Shown piece after piece: positions 1 through 5,659 of a DNA stretch of 8,862 nt (position 1 is its first letter; each line of letters opens with the position of its first letter). The stretch is from Fibrobacter sp. UBA1765 (GTDB lineage: Bacteria > Fibrobacterota > Fibrobacteria > Fibrobacterales > Fibrobacteraceae). The stretch lies in NCBI GenBank assembly GCA_002314675.1, contig DCGZ01000089.1:1-8862 (forward strand), in the 5' to 3' direction. The notes beneath the pieces were generated by a model, which was given only the letters and a program-made list of their open reading frames with translations, was not told the origin of the DNA and ran no database searches. Made by a program: the position numbers and the translations under genes.

Positions 1-6
1 CCTCAA

Positions 7-19
7 GCACCGAAGGTGC
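7..19. repeat. Short hairpin GCACC-GAA-GGTGC in the left spacer
   Basis: This is a perfect 5-bp inverted repeat (GCACC at 7-11, GGTGC at 15-19) with a 3-base loop. No T-run follows on either strand, so it is not a convincing intrinsic terminator. It could be the remnant of a terminator or of an intergenic repeat belonging to the gene left of the window. A similar small GC hairpin lies in the spacer at the other end of the window (8729-8741). Confidence 0.35.
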
Positions 20-48
20 GTACCTCATCACGATTCCTGGATGGCCAT

Positions 49-74
49 GCTCCGCTCGACATGAAAAAAAATAC
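49..74 (+). repeat. Dispersed intergenic repeat, left copy
   Basis: The stretch GCTCCGCTCG followed directly by ACATGAAA and an A-rich run resembles bases 8807-8835 at the other end of the window, where GCTTCGCTCG is followed by CAACG and then ACATGAAAG. The two copies differ mainly by that 5-base insertion and one substitution. Both lie outside genes and in the same orientation. This suggests a small dispersed intergenic repeat family. The ATG inside it is not the start of any long frame. Confidence 0.4.
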
Positions 75-77
75 AAT

Positions 78-130
78 TTCTGGTCTCTGGTTTCTGTCCT
101 CTGTATTCTGGTCTCTGTATTCTGTCTCGC
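78..130 (+). repeat. C/T-rich imperfect tandem repeat (TTCTGGTCTCTGTA type)
   Basis: Four successive units of 11-14 bases read TTCTGGTCTCTGG (78-90), TTCTGTCCTCTGTA (92-105), TTCTGGTCTCTGTA (106-119) and a partial TTCTGTCTCGC (120-130). The array ends 21 bases before the MATE start codon, so it would fall in the promoter or 5' leader of that gene. No protein-coding frame explains it. Simple repeats like this can change copy number by slipped-strand mispairing; any effect on MATE expression is inference. Confidence 0.65.
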
Positions 131-151
131 ATCTTTTTCTAAATTTATCTC

Positions 152-1480
152 ATGCCGAGAGACTTGACGCAAGGTAGCATTTTAAAGAATATCGGAATTT
201 TTAGCATTCCGTATTTGATTTCATACTTTTTGCAAACCTTGTACGGAATGGCCGACCTGTTCATTGTCGGGCAATTTGGCGATGCCGCAGGCATTACTGC
301 AGTTTCCATTGGCAGCCAGCTAATGCATTTTTTCACAGTGATCCTCATAGGCCTTGCCATGGGAACAACGGTACTTGTTAGCCAGGCTGTTGGTGGAAAG
401 AAGCTTTTAAGTATTTCAAGAATTCTTGGAAACACGGCAATTCTATTTTGCGCATTCGCTGCTGTTTCTACAGCAATTCTACTTTTCTTTTGTCCAAACA
501 TTGTAGCGCTGCTTTCGACTCCTCCAGAAGCAGTTGCTGATACAATTAAATATTTAACAATCTGCTTTATCGGCATTCCATTCATAACGGCATACAATGT
601 AATTGCAGCAACATTCAGGGGCCTAGGCGATTCCAAAAGCCCAATGTACTTTATAACAATCGCCTGCGTTATAAACATAGCTCTCGACTACCTGTTCATT
701 GGCCCCTTAAAAATGGGAGCTAGCGGGGCCGCATTCGCAACTGTACTTTCACAAACTATTAGCGTTATAATATCAGCAATTGCAATCAAGCGGAATTCTC
801 TTGGAATAAGAATTCGCAGGCGCGACTTTAGAATCCACTGGCCAATTCAAGCAAACATATTCAAGATTGGATTCCCCATTGCTTGCCAAGATGGCTTTAT
901 CCAGGTTTCATTCCTAGTCATTACGGCAATAGCAAATTCTCGAGGCCTTGAAATTGCAGCTGCAGTCGGCATCGTAGAAAAAATCATCTGCTTCCTGTTC
1001 CTTGTACCATCGGCAATGCTTTCTACAGTATCTGCCCTTGCCGCTCAAAACATCGGCGCAAAGAACTATGCCCGGGCAAAAAGCACACTTGCAACTTGCG
1101 CAATGATTGCCGCTGGCTTTGGAGCTATTTGCGGTATTGCATTCCAGTTTATTTCGGAACCTGTACTTGCCTTATTTACAAGCGATGCCAACGTAATAAG
1201 GTATGGCGCACAATATATGCACGGCTACGTTTTTGACTGCATGGTCGCTGGCATTCACTTTTGCTTTAATGGATATTTCTGCGCCTGCAAGCATTCCCTA
1301 CTTTCATTCATTCACAATGTCATTTCGATTGTTACAATCCGTGTTCCTGGGGCTTACCTTGCATCTATCTGGTACCCGGAAACACTATTCCCAATGGGCA
1401 TCGCAACTCTAACAGGCTCCATACTTTCTGCCCTAATTTGCATTGTATTCTTTATAAGACTAGAAAAGAAGTTAAAATAA
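152..1480 (+). CDS. MATE family efflux transporter
   Basis: This is an inner-membrane secondary transporter of the MATE (multidrug and toxic compound extrusion) family, which exports organic cations or drugs in exchange for Na+ or H+. The 442-residue length is typical. The hydrophobicity pattern fits twelve membrane segments in two six-helix halves joined by a basic loop near residues 213-230 (IKRNSLGIRIRRRDFR). Family signatures include the N-terminal LTQGSILKNIGIFSIP, LYGMADLFIVGQFG (30-43), ATFRGLGDSKSPM (153-165) and GASGAAFATVLSQ (189-201). It is closer in style to the DinF/MepA-like branch than to classical NorM, judging by eye only; the substrate cannot be predicted. The ATG at 152 matches the usual MATE N-terminus. 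The preceding bases (TTTATCTC) give no Shine-Dalgarno, and a C/T-rich tandem repeat lies just upstream. The 3' end overlaps the convergent DUF1848 gene by 9 bases. Confidence 0.93.
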   Translation: MPRDLTQGSILKNIGIFSIPYLISYFLQTLYGMADLFIVGQFGDAAGITAVSIGSQLMHFFTVILIGLAMGTTVLVSQAVGGKKLLSISRILGNTAILFCAFAAVSTAILLFFCPNIVALLSTPPEAVADTIKYLTICFIGIPFITAYNVIAATFRGLGDSKSPMYFITIACVINIALDYLFIGPLKMGASGAAFATVLSQTISVIISAIAIKRNSLGIRIRRRDFRIHWPIQANIFKIGFPIACQDGFIQVSFLVITAIANSRGLEIAAAVGIVEKIICFLFLVPSAMLSTVSALAAQNIGAKNYARAKSTLATCAMIAAGFGAICGIAFQFISEPVLALFTSDANVIRYGAQYMHGYVFDCMVAGIHFCFNGYFCACKHSLLSFIHNVISIVTIRVPGAYLASIWYPETLFPMGIATLTGSILSALICIVFFIRLEKKLK

Positions 1481-2398
1481 AGTAAGCTGACTTGCCTTAA
1501 AGCTTTTTTGTTCTGCAATGTGGATTATATCGCCCGGCAAGGATTCCCCTATTATAAATGGCGACTTGGGGTTATGCATTTTCATATTCTTTAAAACTGT
1601 TGCGTGATCATAATTCGCATAGCAATACTTGCAAAAATGGGAACAAGTGTTGTAAGCACCGATATCGTTTCCTAGAATGCAAACGCACTCAGAGCGAGCA
1701 TACGGCTTTTTAGGAACATTCAATTTTTGACCTAACGCAAGTTCATAAGTTTCTACGGTTGCACAACCTTCGCAGTTTACGCCATAGCTTTCAAGCTCCT
1801 TGCCTTCGGCACATGCTTTTACAGTAATATCATACTTGCGTGCAACCTCAACAAAAACTTGCCCAAGAGCTATGCGTTCAGCTTGCGTTACAAGCCTTAC
1901 CTCAGGGAAATTCCTTTTAACCTTTTCATACAAGTCGATAAAGCTAATTACGCAAGTATGCGTACTGCCAGCAAGGGTTTCACACATTTTTGAGAATGCC
2001 CGAACATGGTATTCAACGCTATAACGAGCTGAAACAAATATCGGGTCATAGCGCCAACCCATGCAATTTGGGCCAAGTATTTTTGCAATGGCTTTAAAAT
2101 GCTCCATAACCAAATGCTTGTCAGGAACATTCGGTTCAATATCCTTACCATAAGGGGTGATTGTTACAAACCAGTACTGTCCATAACATTTCAGCACATC
2201 AATGTATGGTAACATAGGAGCAGGATTCTTTGTACAAAACGAAATCAGGTCAACAACAGATGGCGATAAGCTGTATCGGGTCACGGCACTTGCGTTATAC
2301 GGGTTTCTAACAAGTACAAAACCTTCACGAATGCGATTCATGAACCATTCGCTATAAAACGCCGGAATATCCGTACGCATGCCAGCCTGTATAATCAT
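1472..2398 (-). CDS. DUF1848 family protein with C-terminal radical-SAM-like cysteine cluster
   Basis: This 308-residue soluble protein matches DUF1848 (Pfam PF08902). The N-terminus MIIQAGMRTDIPAFYSEWF runs into EGFVLVRNPY (26-34), and WRYDPIF is at 115-121; all are characteristic of the family. The function is unknown. The C-terminal quarter is cysteine-rich: C196, C209, C212, C238, C240 and then C252-x3-C256-x2-C259 followed by YAN. CX3CX2C is the spacing of the 4Fe-4S ligands of radical SAM enzymes, where it normally sits near the N-terminus; the family description notes this resemblance. An Fe-S radical SAM-like enzyme is therefore plausible but unproven. The ATG at 2398 gives the standard family start, although no Shine-Dalgarno precedes it. 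It starts 3 bases after the GH53 stop, so translational coupling in an operon is likely. Its last 9 bases overlap the convergent MATE gene. Confidence 0.9.
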   Translation of the reverse strand: MIIQAGMRTDIPAFYSEWFMNRIREGFVLVRNPYNASAVTRYSLSPSVVDLISFCTKNPAPMLPYIDVLKCYGQYWFVTITPYGKDIEPNVPDKHLVMEHFKAIAKILGPNCMGWRYDPIFVSARYSVEYHVRAFSKMCETLAGSTHTCVISFIDLYEKVKRNFPEVRLVTQAERIALGQVFVEVARKYDITVKACAEGKELESYGVNCEGCATVETYELALGQKLNVPKKPYARSECVCILGNDIGAYNTCSHFCKYCYANYDHATVLKNMKMHNPKSPFIIGESLPGDIIHIAEQKSFKASQLTLF

Positions 2399-2401
2399 AG
2401 T

Positions 2402-3835
2402 CTAGAACAAAAGCTTATATTCATCCATTGCTTTTTTATTTGCATGCAAGGTATTGCCCTCCCAATCCAATAAGGCGGCACCCCATTCGCCATACGAAGC
2501 CGGTTCCCAGAAGAATGCACCAAGGCCATTTTTTACGCGACGCATCATCAAGTTCGTTTCCGCTCTGGAACCATCAAAATTATAATTGTTCTTGGAATCT
2601 CCACCATTGTATTCGGCAATCAAGAATTCCAAGTTCGGGTATGCATTTGCAAGGCTATTCAAGAGAGATTCCCAATTTGAAGGGCCACCGTCTCCATAGG
2701 CCGTATATGCAGAAAAAGCCATAATGTCTGCCGGGACTCCACCGTTCTTGATAATCGCATTCATCCACCAGTTTACGGTAGTCGGTTTTCCAAAACTTTC
2801 AATATGCAAAACCGTCTTTATGTCATTAGAAACAGCCCTTGCAGCCTTTATTCCAGATTTCAAGTACTTTACCGTATTCGAAATACCAGTCTGGTTTTCC
2901 ATTACGCCATTTATATTCGATGGAGCCCAAACAACATTGTCGCCCCAGCAGTTCGTAGAACTTGTCGGCAGGTCTCGAAGCATTCCATTTGTAATTTCGT
3001 TACCAATCTGTACCATATCTGGCATGGCTCCTGCAGATTTCAAGGCAGAAAGCAAATCCAACGTGTAGTTGTAAACAGAATCCGCCATGGCATCTGAACT
3101 AGTAACACCACGCCAGCGTTCTGGAATTATTTGTGAATTCGGGTCGGCCCAGTTATCACTGTAGTGGATATCGAGCAAAAATTTAAAGCCATTCCGCTTC
3201 ACTTTTTTTGCATACGCAATCACATGCTCCTTATCGCCAAAACTTTCAGAATCGGCGCCACAACCTTCCGAAGCGTACCCATTTTTAGCCTTTGGACTTA
3301 CAAAGGTTTTTAGACGGATTGCATTAAAGCCATGGTCCTTCAGTAATTCAAAAATCGTTTTTTCAGAACCATCAACATCGTAAATCACCGTATTGTAGCT
3401 TTCGTATTCCTGGAACTTTGAAATGTCGGCTCCGATAATATACGGGCTTAAAAACTGAACGCTTGAAGAAGATTCTTCAAAAGAGGAAGATGATATTCCT
3501 TCAGGTAATTCTAAAGATGACGAGCTTTCCCACGGGGTGTTACCAGGGCGTTCGTTACCAGGCCAACCATTTTCCGGCCTTTCATTTTCAGGAGGCCATT
3601 CTCCAGGATTTTTTTCAGGAGGTTCCCTATCGTCAAAATGATTTTCATGTTCCCCCTCATGAGGAGGCATATCCGGCTTAAATACAGAATCCCTTGGAAG
3701 CATTCCTTCTGACGAAGAACTTTCCTGTTCAATATCCCATGGCGAGTTGACACCATCCTTTGTACCGCTATCGCCACAAGCAACAAGCGTTAAAGTCGCA
3801 AAAAATCCAAGGCAAAGCTTTATAGAAGAAGTCAT
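2402..3835 (-). CDS. GH53 arabinogalactan endo-beta-1,4-galactanase, lipoprotein
   Basis: This glycoside hydrolase family 53 enzyme cleaves beta-1,4-galactan side chains of pectin (EC 3.2.1.89). From the ATG at 3835 it has 477 residues: a lipoprotein signal peptide with lipobox LVAC (lipidated Cys20), a low-complexity linker at about 37-126 with four serine tetrads and Pro/Glu/Asn-rich repeats, then a GH53 (beta/alpha)8 domain at about 131-477. Diagnostic blocks are IGADISKF, NAIRLKTFVSP, LDIHYSDNWADP (about 221-232), MVQIGNE with predicted acid/base Glu280, FLIAEYN with predicted nucleophile Glu408, and FFWEPA (442-446). The frame stays open to a TTG at 3907, but those codons lie over a terminator-like hairpin and put a long tail before the signal peptide, so I prefer 3835; an ATG at 3847 is also possible. 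The enzyme is expected at the cell surface. The DUF1848 gene follows 3 bases after its stop. Confidence 0.9.
   Translation of the reverse strand: MTSSIKLCLGFFATLTLVACGDSGTKDGVNSPWDIEQESSSSEGMLPRDSVFKPDMPPHEGEHENHFDDREPPEKNPGEWPPENERPENGWPGNERPGNTPWESSSSLELPEGISSSSFEESSSSVQFLSPYIIGADISKFQEYESYNTVIYDVDGSEKTIFELLKDHGFNAIRLKTFVSPKAKNGYASEGCGADSESFGDKEHVIAYAKKVKRNGFKFLLDIHYSDNWADPNSQIIPERWRGVTSSDAMADSVYNYTLDLLSALKSAGAMPDMVQIGNEITNGMLRDLPTSSTNCWGDNVVWAPSNINGVMENQTGISNTVKYLKSGIKAARAVSNDIKTVLHIESFGKPTTVNWWMNAIIKNGGVPADIMAFSAYTAYGDGGPSNWESLLNSLANAYPNLEFLIAEYNGGDSKNNYNFDGSRAETNLMMRRVKNGLGAFFWEPASYGEWGAALLDWEGNTLHANKKAMDEYKLLF
3452..3727 (-). repeat. Ser-tetrad and Pro/Glu/Asn-rich linker-coding segment of the galactanase
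   Basis: This part of the GH53 gene encodes the linker between lipid anchor and catalytic domain. Serine tetrads occur at both ends, in ESSSSE near the anchor and ESSSSLELPEG, ISSSSFEE and ESSSSV near the catalytic domain. Between them is an acidic, proline-rich stretch with loosely repeated PPEN, ERPENGWPG and NERPGN units. The DNA shows matching short repeats of CCAGG, TTTTCAGGAGG and similar. Serine-tetrad linkers are common in Fibrobacter secreted proteins, which supports the organism assignment. Confidence 0.7.
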
Positions 3836-3847
3836 AAAAGACAACAT

Positions 3848-3877
3848 AAAAAAAGTCCAGCATACGCTGAACTTTTT
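3848..3877 (-). terminator. Intrinsic terminator or attenuator between the DUF1846 and GH53 genes
   Basis: Read on the minus strand, AAAAAGTTCAGC (3877-3866) pairs with GCTGGACTTTTT (3861-3850) around a GTAT loop, giving 12 pairs with a single G-T wobble. Seven consecutive T residues (3854-3848) complete the pattern. It begins 42 bases after the DUF1846 stop and should end that transcript. The T-run is directly followed by ATG at 3847, and the preferred GH53 start is at 3835, so almost no leader remains for a separate promoter after it. It may therefore act as a leaky terminator or attenuator for the galactanase operon. The A-run on the far side could also let it work on the plus strand, though nothing obvious is transcribed that way. 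Confidence 0.8.
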
Positions 3878-3918
3878 CTGCAAGGAAGTACCCCAAAAAC
3901 GGGACAATTTGTAACGAA

Positions 3919-5403
3919 TTAACCGTGGTAAAGCTTCTTAGAACGATACTGCGGTTCGGTTGTAAGGTTTACACCGAGCTTGCGGAACACGTTCACATCG
4001 ACTTGCGGAAGAATTACGCTAGCATGAACTTCGCAATGCTTAAGTTCAGCAAGCTTTTCCATGGCAAGCTTTGCGTTTTCATCGGTAAGGGCGCAAATGG
4101 AAAGTGCAATCAAGGCCTCGTCAGTATGCAAGCGAGGGTTGGAATTGCCAAGGCGTTCCGTTTTAAGCTTCTGGATCGGTTCAATAACCATCGGCGAAAT
4201 AAGCTTGACATCGTCCGGGATATTTGCAAGCTGCTTGAGAGCATTGAAAAGAGCCGCTGCAGAAGCGCCTAGCAACTTGGAGGTCTTACCGGTAACGATT
4301 CTACCGTCATTCAATTCAATGGCAACAGCAGGTTCCTTCGTTGCATCGGCCTTTGCAAGAGCGGCTTCGACAACCTTGCGGTCAGCCGGGCTAACATGAG
4401 CCTGTTCCATGACAAGCTGGAGCTTGTAAACCTGATCCTGATCGGCATTGCCCTTGCGCACGTCACAAAGGGTGTTGTAGTAACGGCGAACGATTTCCTG
4501 GTTGGCAGCTTCGCAAACGGCGGCATCGTCGATGATGCAGTTACCGGCCATGTTCACGCCCATGTCTGTCGGGCTCTTGTATGGGGATTCGCCAAGAATG
4601 CGTTCAAAAAGAGCATTCAAAACTGGGAAGATTTCAACATCACGGTTGTAGTTGATCGTTGTCTTGCCGTATGCTTCCAAGTGGAACGGGTCGATCATGT
4701 TGACATCGTTCAAGTCTGCAGTTGCAGCTTCGTAAGCCAAGTTGACCGGGTGCTTTAAAGGAATGTTCCAAATCGGGAAGGTTTCAAACTTTGCGTAGCC
4801 GGCCTTTACGCCACGGGTATTTTCGTGGTAAATCTGGGAAAGGCATACAGCCATTTTGCCGGAGCCTGGGCCCGGAGCTGTTACAACGACAAGTTCGCGG
4901 CTTGTTTCCACAAATTCATTCTTGCCATAGCCATCGTCGCTCACAACGAGCGGAATGTTGTTCGGGTAACCGGCAATCGGGTAATGGCGATAAACCTTGA
5001 GGCCAAGGGTTTCAAGCTTTTTTTGGTAAGCGATTGCGCTTGGCTGGTCTTGCCAGCGGGTAAGAACGACGCTACTTACAAACAGGCCATAGCCACGGAA
5101 GGCATCGATAAGGCGAAGCACATCCTGGTCGTATGTAATGCCGAGGTCGCCGCGGACCTTGTTCTTTTCGATATCGTTTGCATTGATTGCAATAATGACT
5201 TCGGCCTTGTCCTTGAGCTTTTCGAGCATGCGGATCTTGGAATCCGGAGCAAAGCCAGGCAAAACGCGGCTTGCATGGTGGTCATCGAAAAGCTTGCCAC
5301 CAAATTCCAAATAAAGCTTGCCACCGAACTTTGCTATACGTTCTGCAATCTTTTCAGATTGAGTGCGCAAGTAAGCATCATTATCAAAACCAACTTTAAA
5401 CAT
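3919..5403 (-). CDS. DUF1846 (UPF0371) family protein
   Basis: This 494-residue protein belongs to the conserved DUF1846/UPF0371 family (Pfam PF08903), whose usual length is about 495-500 residues. The function is not established. Recognisable features are the N-terminus FKVGFDNDAYLRTQSEKI, FGGKLFDDHHASRVLPGF (34-51), RWQDQPSAIAY (116-126), a glycine-rich TAPGPGSGKMA (175-185) that resembles but does not match a Walker A loop, and MIDPFHLEAYGKTTINYNRDVE (about 236-257). There is no signal peptide or membrane segment, so it is predicted to be cytoplasmic. The frame stays open to a TTG at 5439, but the ATG at 5403 gives the family N-terminus and has a strong Shine-Dalgarno (TGAGGTG, 3 bases before the ATG). 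By eye the gene is more GC-rich than the cyclase and MATE genes. A strong ribosome site and a downstream terminator suggest a well-expressed single-gene transcript. It is divergent from the cyclase gene. Confidence 0.93.
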   Translation of the reverse strand: MFKVGFDNDAYLRTQSEKIAERIAKFGGKLYLEFGGKLFDDHHASRVLPGFAPDSKIRMLEKLKDKAEVIIAINANDIEKNKVRGDLGITYDQDVLRLIDAFRGYGLFVSSVVLTRWQDQPSAIAYQKKLETLGLKVYRHYPIAGYPNNIPLVVSDDGYGKNEFVETSRELVVVTAPGPGSGKMAVCLSQIYHENTRGVKAGYAKFETFPIWNIPLKHPVNLAYEAATADLNDVNMIDPFHLEAYGKTTINYNRDVEIFPVLNALFERILGESPYKSPTDMGVNMAGNCIIDDAAVCEAANQEIVRRYYNTLCDVRKGNADQDQVYKLQLVMEQAHVSPADRKVVEAALAKADATKEPAVAIELNDGRIVTGKTSKLLGASAAALFNALKQLANIPDDVKLISPMVIEPIQKLKTERLGNSNPRLHTDEALIALSICALTDENAKLAMEKLAELKHCEVHASVILPQVDVNVFRKLGVNLTTEPQYRSKKLYHG

Positions 5404-5406
5404 AAT

Positions 5407-5413
5407 CACCTCA
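5407..5413 (-). promoter_or_regulatory. Strong Shine-Dalgarno of the DUF1846 gene
   Basis: The minus strand reads TGAGGTG-ATT-ATG. AGGTG and its flanks are complementary to the 3' end of 16S rRNA. The site fixes the start at 5403 rather than at the upstream in-frame TTG at 5439. None of the other four genes has a comparable site. Confidence 0.85.
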
Positions 5414-5438
5414 GGTTGGGTGCAAAAAAACCTAGCCA

Positions 5439-5444
5439 ATAATA
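5439..5444 (-). promoter_or_regulatory. Candidate -10 box for the DUF1846 gene
   Basis: The minus strand reads TATTAT, one base from the TATAAT consensus, 35 bases before the DUF1846 start codon. That would give a leader of roughly 30 bases including the Shine-Dalgarno. No good -35 lies at the standard 17-base spacing; TTTACA is 20 bases upstream and forms part of the palindrome at 5455-5469. This is a tentative call in AT-rich DNA. Confidence 0.35.
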
Positions 5445-5454
5445 GAAAAATGGG

Positions 5455-5469
5455 TTACAAAGCATGTAA
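5455..5469. promoter_or_regulatory. Palindrome TTACA-N5-TGTAA, possible operator (copy 1)
   Basis: TTACA (5455-5459) and TGTAA (5465-5469) form an inverted repeat around AAGCA. With its flanks it reads GTTACAAAGCATGTAA, nearly the same as GTTACAAAAATGTAA at 5515-5529. It lies about 10 bases upstream of the candidate DUF1846 -10 box, where a repressor or activator could act. The regulator is unknown. Confidence 0.4.
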
Positions 5470-5490
5470 AATTAAGCCATAAAAGTAGAT

Positions 5491-5506
5491 TTCTGTTTTT
5501 ACAGAA
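5491..5506. promoter_or_regulatory. Palindrome TTCTGT-TTTT-ACAGAA
   Basis: This is a perfect inverted repeat with 6-bp arms and a 4-base T loop, between the two TTACA/TGTAA palindromes in the divergent spacer. It is too AT-rich for a good terminator stem. It could be a protein-binding site of a different specificity, or chance. Confidence 0.35.
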
Positions 5507-5515
5507 TTAAAAAAG

Positions 5516-5529
5516 TTACAAAAATGTAA
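5516..5529. promoter_or_regulatory. Palindrome TTACA-N4-TGTAA, possible operator (copy 2)
   Basis: TTACA (5516-5520) and TGTAA (5525-5529) surround AAAA. Including the preceding G it shares GTTACAAA and ATGTAA with copy 1, differing only in the centre. It sits just upstream of the TATAAT at 5534, mirroring the placement of copy 1 beside the opposite promoter. The centres of the two copies are about 60 bases apart, roughly six helical turns. Confidence 0.4.
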
Positions 5530-5533
5530 TCCG

Positions 5534-5539
5534 TATAAT
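5534..5539 (+). promoter_or_regulatory. Candidate -10 box for the cyclase gene
   Basis: This is a perfect TATAAT on the plus strand, 120 bases before the cyclase ATG. No recognisable -35 hexamer stands 16-18 bases upstream, where the sequence is an A-run, so it may depend on an activator or be chance in AT-rich DNA. The resulting leader would contain the ATTCTTA tandem repeat. Confidence 0.35.
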
Positions 5540-5600
5540 AAAAAAACAAGCGCCAACAACCAAAATAGAAACCTCAGCACTTTAAAAATTTCTCTTTTTT

Positions 5601-5628
5601 ATTCTTAATTCTTAATTCTTAATTCTTA
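5601..5628 (+). repeat. Four perfect tandem copies of ATTCTTA
   Basis: The 7-base unit occurs at 5601-5607, 5608-5614, 5615-5621 and 5622-5628 without error. It is preceded by a T-run (5595-5600) and ends 31 bases before the cyclase ATG, in its presumed leader. Perfect short tandem repeats are prone to slippage, and a change of one unit alters leader length by 7 bases. It encodes nothing. Confidence 0.9.
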
Positions 5629-5659
5629 ACCGTTCTCCAAACTTATCTACATTTACAAA

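Noticed and set aside
78..130. CRISPR array
   Set aside because: Units are 11-14 bases, adjacent without unique spacers, and no cas gene is present.
145..678. 177-codon open frame on the minus strand under the MATE gene
   Set aside because: It is a shadow of a clearly recognised transporter and its product matches nothing familiar.
3836..3907. N-terminal extension of the galactanase to a TTG at 3907
   Set aside because: The added codons cover a hairpin-plus-T7 terminator and would place a 20-24 residue tail before a normal lipoprotein signal peptide.
5404..5439. N-terminal extension of DUF1846 to a TTG at 5439
   Set aside because: The ATG at 5403 has an excellent Shine-Dalgarno and matches the family N-terminus; the extension would also cover the candidate -10 box.
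4825..5442. 205-codon open frame on the plus strand
   Set aside because: It lies entirely antisense to the DUF1846 gene, whose protein matches a known family over its full length. The translation has no recognisable domain.
5601..5628. Replication origin iterons
   Set aside because: The 7-base units are too short and AT-only in character, with no replication gene or DnaA boxes nearby.
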